Below are positions 57,199 through 64,000 of a DNA stretch of 64,000 nucleotides, in pieces. How positions within the stretch are numbered: the stretch's first letter is position 1; each line of letters begins with the position of its first letter. The translations under genes were made by a program, and so were the position numbers. The notes under the pieces were generated by a model. The model was not told the DNA's origin. It saw only the letters and a list, made by a program, of their open reading frames with translations, and made no database searches. Origin of the DNA: Thermoplasmata archaeon UBA61 (GTDB taxonomy: Archaea > Thermoplasmatota > Thermoplasmata > Lutacidiplasmatales > UBA184). The DNA lies in the NCBI GenBank assembly GCA_002503985.1, contig DASW01000009.1, positions 104,344 through 168,343 of the forward strand. The letters run 5' to 3'.

Positions 57199-59258
57199 CG
57201 GACCTCGAGGTCCTGGAAGACGTCCGTCACGTCCTCGCAGCGGTCGGTGATGACCTCGAGTCGCTCGTAGAAGTCTTTCCACTTCAGGATCTCGATCGGG
57301 TCCCGCTGCGCGAACAGCTTGTCGAGAAGGTCACGGAGCAGGTCGTCGGCCTCGTTCTCGAGGCGGTTGACCTCCACGATCGCGCGGTTGAGGTTCGTGG
57401 CCGATCCCCGGTAGAGCTCGTCGAGCCCTAGGATCCCGTTGCTGACGTACTGGACGGACTCGACGACGATGTCCGCGAACCGGCGAAGCTCGGGGCGGCC
57501 CTGGACCAGCTGGTACGTCCGCACCCGGTTGGCGACCGATTCGATCCCATCCACGACGTCGTCCAGCGCGCTCGCGAGGTGCCCGACATCGGCGCGTACG
57601 TCGGCGCTCAAGCGTCGGTTGTTCAGCTCGACGAAGATCCGGTGGACCTCCTCATCGGCCGCGTGCTCGATCGCCTGGATGTGAGCGACCTTCGCATCGC
57701 GGTCGGTCGTCGGGTCGGCGAGCAGGTCCCGCAGCGCGATCGCGGCCTGCTCTGCCGTCAGGGAGAGCGAGCGCAGGTACGTCGAGAATCGCCGGACGAG
57801 GACCTCGAGCTCGTCTTCGCCCGAGACGTCCTCGAGGGAACGTTGGGAGGTCTCGGGAAGTATCGCGAACGTGATGACGAACCCGAGGAACGAGACCACG
57901 GCGAGAACGCCGAAGAACCACGGGAGGCCGTAGACTGCGTAGAAGCTCGCGAAGACGAAGACCGCGACCACGGCCCCGATCTTACCCGCGGCTGCGGCGA
58001 TGCCATGTCCGGTCGTCCGGAAGGACGTCGGGAAGACCTCGCTCGGATAGACGAACGTGGTCGTGTTGGGGCCGAAGTTCGCGAAGAAGAACGTGAGGCC
58101 GTAGATGGCGAGGAAGGCGGGGAGTATCCCCACGAGGGTGCCCCATCCCAGCGAGAGGGTGAGGAACGCGCCGGTCATGACCGCGAACCCCGTGAACTGG
58201 AGAGTGCGCCGTCCGACCCGGTCGATGAGCGCGACCGCGGCCCAGTAGCCGGGAACGGAGGCGACGAGCGCAATCAGAACGTTCCCGGTCGCGAGGAGTC
58301 GTACCTGTTGGAGGGGAGGGAATGACGCGGCGTTCGCGAACCCGATCTGTTTGAGGATCAGCGGGTTGAAGATGTTCGTCGAGTAGAACGCGATGTCAAG
58401 AAGGAACCACGTCGCGGCCGTTCCGAAGATCAGAAGGCCGTAGGACCGGAGGATCTGGCGGAACGGGACCCCGGCGGGCCGCGCTGTCCCCGTAGAGGCG
58501 ACCGCGACTCCCGTGATCGACCCGACCGTGCGCGCGGCCTCGGTGACCTCCCCTCGGGAGAGGCTGAACCGGGGCGATTCCGGCAATCGGAGCCGATAGT
58601 AGATCGTGAAGAGCGCCGGGACCGCTCCGAAGCCAAGGATCAGTCGCCACGAGAGGTCGAGGCTCGGGGCAAGGAACACGACGGCGAGGCTCGTGCCGGC
58701 GCCGGCGAGAAGCCCGAACCCTTGCATCGCGAACACGCTCGCGACGAGACGGCCGCGGTTCTGGACGTTCGAGTACTCGCTCATGATGGTGGCGCTGAGC
58801 GGGTAGTCACCCCCGACCCCGACGCCCAGGACGAACCGCCAGAGGATCAGCACGGTGACCGTGGAGAGCCCCGCGACCGGCATGCTGAACGCGCTGCCGA
58901 TGGCCGCGATCGCCATGATCGCCAGGGTGACCCCGTACATCTTTCGACGGCCGAGACGGTCGCCCAACCAGCCGAAGAGAACCTGACCGACGGCCGCTCC
59001 CATCAGGGCCGACGACCCGAGGAACGCGAGCTCCGTCTTTCCGATCGCGCCCCCCGGCGCGAGGGCGACCAGGATCGGGAGCACGAGTGAGATGACGAAG
59101 AGGTCGTAGGCGTCGGTGAAGAAGCCCATCCCCGCGACGGCGATCGTCCGGAAGTGGAACCGCTGGACCCGCGCGCTGTCCAGAGCGGTCAGGATTCGCC
59201 GCGAGTCTGATGGGGTCCCGGGGGGAGCCGTTCCCGGCGGGGCAGAGCCCGACGCCAC
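57180..59258 (-). CDS. MFS phosphate transporter fused to a C-terminal PhoU-like (DUF47) domain
   Basis: 692 aa. The first 460 residues are a 12-helix major facilitator of the phosphate:H+ symporter/Pho84 type: AGMGFFTDAYDLFVISLVLP, FGWLGDRLGRRKMYGVTLAI, VLGVGVGGDYPLSATIMSEY and YPSEVFPTSFRTTGHGIAAA. From about 475 follows a soluble helical DUF47/PhoU-like domain (KVAHIQAIEHAADEEVHRIF, EVNRLENEADDLLRDLLDKL, KWKDFYERLEVITDRCEDVT). In archaea DUF47 proteins are normally separate partners of PiT transporters, so the fusion suggests built-in phosphate control. Leaderless GTG; TATA GGCTAAATACAC at 59277-59288. Confidence 0.88.
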   Translation of the reverse strand: MASGSAPPGTAPPGTPSDSRRILTALDSARVQRFHFRTIAVAGMGFFTDAYDLFVISLVLPILVALAPGGAIGKTELAFLGSSALMGAAVGQVLFGWLGDRLGRRKMYGVTLAIMAIAAIGSAFSMPVAGLSTVTVLILWRFVLGVGVGGDYPLSATIMSEYSNVQNRGRLVASVFAMQGFGLLAGAGTSLAVVFLAPSLDLSWRLILGFGAVPALFTIYYRLRLPESPRFSLSRGEVTEAARTVGSITGVAVASTGTARPAGVPFRQILRSYGLLIFGTAATWFLLDIAFYSTNIFNPLILKQIGFANAASFPPLQQVRLLATGNVLIALVASVPGYWAAVALIDRVGRRTLQFTGFAVMTGAFLTLSLGWGTLVGILPAFLAIYGLTFFFANFGPNTTTFVYPSEVFPTSFRTTGHGIAAAAGKIGAVVAVFVFASFYAVYGLPWFFGVLAVVSFLGFVITFAILPETSQRSLEDVSGEDELEVLVRRFSTYLRSLSLTAEQAAIALRDLLADPTTDRDAKVAHIQAIEHAADEEVHRIFVELNNRRLSADVRADVGHLASALDDVVDGIESVANRVRTYQLVQGRPELRRFADIVVESVQYVSNGILGLDELYRGSATNLNRAIVEVNRLENEADDLLRDLLDKLFAQRDPIEILKWKDFYERLEVITDRCEDVTDVFQDLEVRYAPGA

Positions 59259-59334
59259 GACCGAGTCGACGTTTTCGTGTATTTAGCCCGTGGCGAGAAA
59301 ACCCCTACGGGGCCGCCTCGTCCCGGGACTCTCG

Positions 59335-60489
59335 TTACGGCGCCGAGCCCGGGCGCCCGAACGCCTCGTCGAGGAGGAGCTCGATGTCGTGTGGGCCGGG
59401 CACCCGGGGGTTCGCGAGCACGGCGGGGGAGCGGAGGGTGTTCGTCACGATCGTGGGCCGGAGCAAGTCGAGGCGCGTCCGGTCGACTCCTGCGGCCGCG
59501 AGCGACCCGGGGACCCGGAGCGTCTCGAGCAGACGGAGCACGCGTGTCCCGAGGGGCACCGACGCCCGGTCGTCCGGAGAGCGCGTCACCGCGGCCAACA
59601 CCTCGATTCGGTCGCGGGCGGACGGTCGGTCGAACTCCAGTACGTAGGGCAGCAACAACCCGACCAGTCGCCCGTAGGACAGTCCCGTGGGCTGGACCAG
59701 CGCACGCGCGAGCGCGTGCCCGACTCCCCGCTGAGCGTTCGAGGCCGCGAGCCCAGCGAGGGTGGCCGCGTAATGCACGGCCTCCTTGGCATCCGGGTCA
59801 TCGCTCCATTTGAGTGCGTGAGGCAAACGCTCGAAGACCGTACGAGCGACGGAGAGCGCGAGCGCGTCCGAGAACGGGTTCGCCCAGGCCGACAGGTACG
59901 CCTCGGTCGCCTGGGCGAGGGCCTCGAACCCTCCGTCGCGCAGGAGGTCGTTCGGCAGGGTCTCCGCGAACCCGACGTCCACTACGGCCCAGTCCGGGAC
60001 CAGGGCGCGGTGCGCGAACTCCACCGGTTCCTCCTCCGTGGAGCGGAGGTCGACGCTCCAGCTGGCCTCGCTGCCGCTCCCGCTCGTGGTCGGGATGGCC
60101 ACAAGGCGACATCGGGGCGGGTCGGGGAGCTCGAACACGGGCGGTAGGTCGGCGAGCGAGAGGTCGGGCCGCTCAAGGACCAGGCGGGCGGCCTTCGTGC
60201 CATCGAGCGTGCGCCCTCCACCGATGGCGACGAGCCAGTCGGGACCGAAATCGCTCATCCGCTTCGCCAGCTCGGCGACCGAATCCAAGCGGTCGACCTG
60301 CGGACCCGCCTCGAAGACCTCGACGACGGTGCTGGATTTCGCGAGCTCCTCCGCGACCCGCAGGTGACCGTGGTGGGCGGCGACCGCCGGGTCGACCACG
60401 AGGAAGGCACGGCGTGCAGCGAGGCCGCTCAGCTGCTCGACCGCGCCCGGCCCCCAAGCGATGTGGGGCGACGTGAAGAAGCCGGTCAT
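59335..60489 (-). CDS. iron-containing alcohol dehydrogenase family protein with altered metal site
   Basis: 384 aa. WGPGAVEQLSGLAARRAFLV, DWLVAIGGGRTLDGTKAARL (NAD-binding G-G-G-S/R), LVAIPTTSGSGSEASWSVDL and VVDVGFAETLPNDLLRDGGF match group III ADHs. The usual D-A-L-x-H-A-x-E-A-Y metal block reads EALAQATEAYLS, so the Asp and first His ligands are Glu and Gln; a later His (RGVGHALARAL) remains. Metal and substrate are therefore uncertain. 28 bases follow the FUR-like gene stop. Confidence 0.82.
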   Translation of the reverse strand: MTGFFTSPHIAWGPGAVEQLSGLAARRAFLVVDPAVAAHHGHLRVAEELAKSSTVVEVFEAGPQVDRLDSVAELAKRMSDFGPDWLVAIGGGRTLDGTKAARLVLERPDLSLADLPPVFELPDPPRCRLVAIPTTSGSGSEASWSVDLRSTEEEPVEFAHRALVPDWAVVDVGFAETLPNDLLRDGGFEALAQATEAYLSAWANPFSDALALSVARTVFERLPHALKWSDDPDAKEAVHYAATLAGLAASNAQRGVGHALARALVQPTGLSYGRLVGLLLPYVLEFDRPSARDRIEVLAAVTRSPDDRASVPLGTRVLRLLETLRVPGSLAAAGVDRTRLDLLRPTIVTNTLRSPAVLANPRVPGPHDIELLLDEAFGRPGSAP

Positions 60490-60517
60490 CCCATCCCGGG
60501 GCGGATTAGCGCGGAGC

Positions 60518-60814
60518 TCACGGCGTAGGGCCTTCGCGGCATCGACGGCAGGCTCCCATCAAGGAGAAGGCGATCCCGTCGACGCTCCAACCGTCGGGGT
60601 GGTGCCCGGCGAGTTCGGTCAGGAAATGCCGGTCGAGCTCGGTCAGCTCGACAGCCTGGATCCGGCCGCACGCGCGGCAGACGATGTGAGCGTGCGGGTC
60701 CTCGACGAGGTCGACCCGAATGATCCGCGCGGTGGGGGCCTCGATCCGCAGCTCGGGCGGGACCCGAATCCGGGCCGGGGGCTTTCGGGCCGGAGGCCGG
60801 CGACGTGCCGCCAT
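60518..60814 (-). CDS. stand-alone FUR C-terminal (metal-binding/dimerisation) domain protein
   Basis: 98 aa. RIEAPTARIIRVDLVEDPHA-type lead into HAHIVCRACGRIQAVELTEL, then FLTELAGHHPDGWSVDGIAF and the C-terminal GACRRCREG. This is the FUR C-terminal domain with both C-x2-C pairs and the H-A-H-x-x-C motif. The N-terminal winged helix (about 80 residues) is absent and replaced by a short Arg/Pro-rich stretch. It cannot bind DNA as a classical Fur. The TATA box (CCTAAATAG at 60836-60844) directly precedes the ATG, so this is a complete transcription unit, not a cut gene. Confidence 0.75.
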   Translation of the reverse strand: MAARRRPPARKPPARIRVPPELRIEAPTARIIRVDLVEDPHAHIVCRACGRIQAVELTELDRHFLTELAGHHPDGWSVDGIAFSLMGACRRCREGPTP

Positions 60815-60939
60815 CGTCGGTCGGACCGCACCCCGCTATTTAGGGAGCCGGGGACGTCCCCCCCGCCGGACGTCGTTCTCGAAAGGAGCGCACCGCATCG
60901 GTCCGGTGGAGGGGCCCGGACGACGCGGCGGGTTCGGGT

Positions 60940-61023
60940 GCGGGGAGAGGGATTTGAACCCACGAACCCCTACGGGACCAGACCCTGAATCTGGCGCCTT
61001 TGGCCAAGCTTGGCAATCCCCGC
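60940..61023 (-). tRNA. tRNA-Leu (anticodon CAG)
   Basis: 84 nt. The acceptor GCGGGGA pairs with TCCCCGC; anticodon stem CCAGA/TCTGG encloses loop TTCAGGG with anticodon CAG; a long variable arm (TCCCGTAGGGGTTCG) is typical of tRNA-Leu; T-arm GTGGGTTCAAATCCC. No intron, CCA not encoded. CTTAAGGCC at 61044-61052 on the minus strand fits the TATA box. Confidence 0.95.
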
Positions 61024-61084
61024 GCGGCGGGGCCGAGCGAGGTCGGCCTTAAGATGCTTCCGAGGAGAAGCGTCCGCCGACCGG

Positions 61085-61909
61085 TCAGGGGGCCGCCGCT
61101 CGTTTCGGGGCCGCGGACCCTGCCTTCTTCTCGGCCTCGAGAACGTCGAGGGCCTCCTTCACGGTCGCCTTCTCGTGGACGATCGCGCGGAGTCCCTTCA
61201 GCATCGCGACCGGGTGGTCCGACTGCCAGATGTTCCGACCCATGTCGAGCCCGTGGGCCCCCGCCTGGATCGCGCCGTACGCGAGCTCGAGCGCCGCGCG
61301 GTCCGAGTCCAGCTTGGGTCCGCCCGCGCAGACGATCGGGACCGGGCACCCCTCCACGACCTTCTCGAAGTTGTCACAGTAGTAGGTCTTCACCATGCGG
61401 GCCCCGAGCTCGGCCGAGACCCGGCAGGCGAGCGCGAGGTAGCGGGCGTCACGCTTCTCGAGCTCCTTGCCCACCGCGGTGATCGACATCACGGGGATCC
61501 CGCAGGCCTCGCCGGCGTCGATCAGCTGGGAAAGGTGGTGCAGGGATTCGTGCTCGTGCGGAGCTCCGACGAAGACGCTCAGCGCCACCGCGCAGACGCC
61601 CAGTCGGGCCGCGTCCTCCATCGAGGTGATGATCTCCTCGTGGGAGAGGTCCTCCTTGAGGACCGTCACGCCGCCCGAGACCCGGAGGAGGATGGGCGTG
61701 GTCGCCGCCGGGTCGATGGCGTGGCGGAGGACCCCCCGAGTGACTCCGAGCACGTCCGCGTACGGGATCAGCGGCGCGATGGTCGCCCGAACGTTCTCGA
61801 GGCGGCGCGTCGGCCCCATGAAGTAGCCGTGGTCGACCGCGACCATCACCGCGTTTCCGCTCCCCGGTTGGAACATCCGGTGCATTCGGTTCGCCATTCC
61901 CCATTCCAT
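61085..61909 (-). CDS. LsrF/DhnA-type class I aldolase family protein
   Basis: 274 aa. EWGMANRMHRMFQPGSGNAV, MVAVDHGYFMGPTRRLENVR, IPYADVLGVTRGVLRHAIDP, the Schiff-base Lys region GARMVKTYYCDNFEKVVEGC, PIVCAGGPKLDSD and GLDMGRNIWQSDHPVAMLKG. The sequence follows bacterial LsrF (autoinducer-2 thiolase) more closely than archaeal FbaB aldolases. No other lsr-type genes are present, so the substrate may be another phosphorylated sugar or dione. Ala/Lys-rich C-terminal tail. Confidence 0.85.
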   Translation of the reverse strand: MEWGMANRMHRMFQPGSGNAVMVAVDHGYFMGPTRRLENVRATIAPLIPYADVLGVTRGVLRHAIDPAATTPILLRVSGGVTVLKEDLSHEEIITSMEDAARLGVCAVALSVFVGAPHEHESLHHLSQLIDAGEACGIPVMSITAVGKELEKRDARYLALACRVSAELGARMVKTYYCDNFEKVVEGCPVPIVCAGGPKLDSDRAALELAYGAIQAGAHGLDMGRNIWQSDHPVAMLKGLRAIVHEKATVKEALDVLEAEKKAGSAAPKRAAAP

Positions 61910-61987
61910 GGGTTCCCTCGGCCCGCATGGGGGAGCGAGCCCTCTTAGGCGTTTCTCAGAGGAGAGGGGCGAGGGGAGTCGCTTCGC

Positions 61988-62479
61988 CTAGGTCGGGAGC
62001 ACGGTCTCGGTCGAGTGGCGCGAGACCGGGACCCGGCGGTCCTCCTTGACCCGGTTCAGGATGACCTGTGTGTTGGTACGCTCGACGTACGGGTCCTGGA
62101 GGGCGTGCTTCACGAAACGGTCGAGGTCGCGCCGGTCGCGGAACCGGCCGATGAGGAGCGCATCGTTCTCCCCCGTGACATCGTAGATCGCGTACGCTCG
62201 AGCGTCCCGGGCCAGGCGCTCCTCCACCTCTCGGAGACGGCCCTTCGAAATGCGAATCCCGATCGCGGCCCACAGGTCGAACCCGAGCTGCTCATCGTCC
62301 AGCACCGGGACGTACCCTCGGATCACGCCTTGGCTCTCCAACCGAGCCACCCGGGCGCTCACCGTGGTCGGGGAGACCTCGAGCCGATGCGCGATCTCCC
62401 GGTGGCTGCGCCGAGCATCGACATTCAGCTCTTCCAGGATCGACCGGTCGAGTTCGTCCAGAATGGACGTTCGGCGCAT
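61988..62479 (-). CDS. Lrp/AsnC-family regulator
   Basis: 163 aa. HTH LDELDRSILEELNVDARRSH, REIAHRLEVSPTTVSARVAR and LESQGVIRGYVPVLDDEQLG; RAM domain AAIGIRISKGRLREVEERLA and AIYDVTGENDALLIGRFRDR. Divergent from glnA across 118 bases that contain an inverted 11-bp repeat, so it probably controls itself and glnA, as Lrp-type proteins often do for glutamine synthetase. Confidence 0.92.
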   Translation of the reverse strand: MRRTSILDELDRSILEELNVDARRSHREIAHRLEVSPTTVSARVARLESQGVIRGYVPVLDDEQLGFDLWAAIGIRISKGRLREVEERLARDARAYAIYDVTGENDALLIGRFRDRRDLDRFVKHALQDPYVERTNTQVILNRVKEDRRVPVSRHSTETVLPT

Positions 62480-62541
62480 GCTGTTTCAAGGTAGAGGTCA
62501 GAAATATAGATGTATCCTCACAATACGGATGAACGTCCATT
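62462..62541. promoter_or_regulatory. divergent lrp-glnA control region with inverted 11-bp sites
   Basis: AATGGACGTTC at 62462-62472 (inside the start of the regulator gene) and its exact inverse GAACGTCCATT at 62531-62541, about 58 bases apart. Between them lies the regulator TATA box (TCTATATTTC, minus strand, 62505-62514). ATTCTGGGAAGAAT at 62542-62555 is a further short palindrome close to glnA. Confidence 0.55.
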
Positions 62542-62597
62542 ATTCTGGGAAGAATCTTGATGTAGCGCGCTTCGATGCTCTCCGTGGAGGTAAGTGA

Positions 62598-64000
62598 GTG
62601 GCCCCTCAACGTAGTGCGAAGGCCGGATCGAGCGTGGCAGCGACCCTCGAGAAGCTCAAGACCGACAAGGTTCGGTGGGTGCAACTGTTCTACACGGACG
62701 TCTTCGGCGGATTCAACCAGGTGGACGTCCCGACCGGGACGTTGGACGAGGAGTCCTTCGAGGCGGGGATTCCCAAGCTGGACGGCTCCTCGGTCCGCGG
62801 GTTCCGAGAGATCTACGACTCCGACATGAACCTCGTACCCGACCGCTCGACGTTCGCGACCATTCCGTGGAACCCCGAGGCCGGCGGGACGGCACGGTTC
62901 ATCTGCGACATCCGGATCGGCGGCTCGAAGGAGCCGTATGCCCACGACCCGCGCTGGGTCGCCCGGAAGACCGAGCAGGTGCTCGCGTCCGCGGGGTACG
63001 ACCGTTCCTATTGGGGCCCGGAGGTCGAGTTCTTCGTCTTCGATTCGATCGAGCTCATTCCGTCCGCGGCCGGGGTCCGGGATGCATGGGCCGGAGCCGG
63101 CTACCTCGTCCGCCACTCGGAAGCGCCGTGGCAGGGAGGGCCCGTGGCGGGCATGGTACGTTTCAAGGAAGGGTACCATCGGACGCCCCCGCAGGACTCG
63201 TTGCTCCCCCTACGCGCGGAGATGTGCAACATCCTCGCCGACGACTTCCACCTCACCCTAGACGCCCACCATCACGAGGTGGCGACCGCGAGCCAGTCGG
63301 AGATCAACCTCCGGTTCGACGAGCTCGTGCCGATGGCGGACCACATCCAGGACCTCCGCTACGTCATCCGGAACGTCGCGGCGCGGCACGGAAAGATTGC
63401 CTGCCTGATGCCGAAGCCGATCTACGGCGACAACGGCATCGGCATGCACGTGAACCAGTCGCTCTGCGCGAAGGGGAAGAACGAGTTCTTCGACGCGAAC
63501 GACGCCTATGCTGAGGTGAGCCAGACCTGCCGGTACTACGTCGGAGGCCTCCTCGAACACGCCCGGGCGATGTGCGCGATCACCAACCCGATCACGAACT
63601 CCTACCGGCGGCTGGTCCCCGGTTACGAGGCCCCCGTGTTCATCGCGTGGAGCAAGGCGAACCGCTCGGCGAACGTCCGAATCCCGTTCTACCACAAGGG
63701 ACGCCCCGCCGCGAAGCGGGTCGAGTACCGGACCCCCGACTCGGCCGCCAACATCTACCTCACCCAGGCGGCGCTCGCGCTCGCGGGGCTCGACGGGATC
63801 CGACGGAAGATCGAGCCGCCGCCTCCCGTGGACGAGAACATCTACAAGCTCACGAAGGCGAAGCGAAAGGAGCTCCAGGTCCGTGAGCTCCCCGGCTCTC
63901 TCGCCGAGGCGCTCGACTGCCTCGAGTCGGACCGGGACTTCCTGAAACCGGCGTTCGCCTCGTCGCTGCTCGACACCTACATCGAGCTCAAGCGCGAGGA
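62598..64000 (+). CDS. glnA: glutamine synthetase, 3' end cut off
   Basis: At least 467 codons in the window. Makes glutamine from glutamate and ammonia. VRWVQLFYTDVFGGFNQVDV, GIPKLDGSSVRGFREIYDSD, YWGPEVEFFVFDSIE, DAHHHEVATASQSEINLRFD, GIGMHVNQSLCAKGKNEFFD, ITNSYRRLVPGYEAPVFIAW and RVEYRTPDSAANIYLTQAAL are GS-I blocks. The GTG at 62598 is chosen because GGAGGT lies six bases upstream; the next in-frame GTG is 62634. The C-terminus lies beyond the window. Confidence 0.95.
   Translation, partial: MAPQRSAKAGSSVAATLEKLKTDKVRWVQLFYTDVFGGFNQVDVPTGTLDEESFEAGIPKLDGSSVRGFREIYDSDMNLVPDRSTFATIPWNPEAGGTARFICDIRIGGSKEPYAHDPRWVARKTEQVLASAGYDRSYWGPEVEFFVFDSIELIPSAAGVRDAWAGAGYLVRHSEAPWQGGPVAGMVRFKEGYHRTPPQDSLLPLRAEMCNILADDFHLTLDAHHHEVATASQSEINLRFDELVPMADHIQDLRYVIRNVAARHGKIACLMPKPIYGDNGIGMHVNQSLCAKGKNEFFDANDAYAEVSQTCRYYVGGLLEHARAMCAITNPITNSYRRLVPGYEAPVFIAWSKANRSANVRIPFYHKGRPAAKRVEYRTPDSAANIYLTQAALALAGLDGIRRKIEPPPPVDENIYKLTKAKRKELQVRELPGSLAEALDCLESDRDFLKPAFASSLLDTYIELKRE

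Overview
The window is archaeal and most resembles a GC-rich member of the Thermoplasmatota (euryarchaeal side). Supporting signs are the family-D DNA polymerase large subunit, RadA, FtsZ, ribosomal proteins L7Ae, S28e and L24e, an archaeal SRP 7S RNA, a PhoU-like protein with an AbrB domain, and a promoter style in which a TTTAA/TTATA-type TATA box lies about 26 bases before an ATG or GTG, so that many mRNAs look leaderless. Nickel superoxide dismutase and sarcosine/proline-oxidase-like flavoproteins suggest exposure to oxygen. Genus and species cannot be read from the sequence.

Layout: 1-3824 holds DP2 (3' end cut by the window edge) and a SAM methyltransferase. 4099-11503 is a 7.4 kb element of visibly lower GC. 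It is bounded by 28-bp imperfect inverted repeats of IS6 type and flanked by a 9-bp direct repeat, and it lies just upstream of the ftsZ TATA box. It carries an IS6-like transposase with an N-terminal SWIM zinc finger plus cargo: two small membrane proteins, a P-loop kinase-like protein, a Panacea/RelE-like toxin-antitoxin pair, and a type II restriction-modification system with a winged-helix regulator. 11592-26921 is core: ftsZ, RNase P Pop5-like protein, a pilin-like protein, purH, thioredoxin, MutY, an FAD oxidase, Ni-SOD with its maturation protease, a tungstate/molybdate-type ABC transporter with a ModE-like regulator, radA and purC. 26992-37489 holds malic enzyme, a persulfide-dioxygenase-like protein, a split methionine synthase, map-sua5-ndk, a split Cas4-like pair, the L7Ae-S28e-L24e cluster and tyrS. 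37615-45704 has a coiled-coil/KaiC-like ATPase, SRP RNA, a thioesterase and glyA flanked by two copies of an ORB-like 27-bp motif, AlkA and ThpR. 45730-51749 has a HerA-like ATPase broken by a G9/C9 tract, two gene-free stretches with strong RNA-like folds, a GNAT protein and an HxlR regulator. 51746-64000 has a glycerate-kinase-like protein, a two-subunit flavo-iron-sulfur oxidase, AbrB-PhoU next to an MFS transporter fused to a PhoU-like domain, Fe-ADH, a FUR C-terminal domain protein, tRNA-Leu, an LsrF-like aldolase, an Lrp regulator and glnA (cut by the window edge).

The main candidate for an undescribed system is the 4099-11503 element: a single-transposase unit carrying defence and addiction cargo. 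Secondary candidates are the ORB-like repeat set, two TATA-driven structured RNA candidates (19357-19440 and 50345-50425), the MFS-PhoU fusion and the frame-interrupted ATPase gene.
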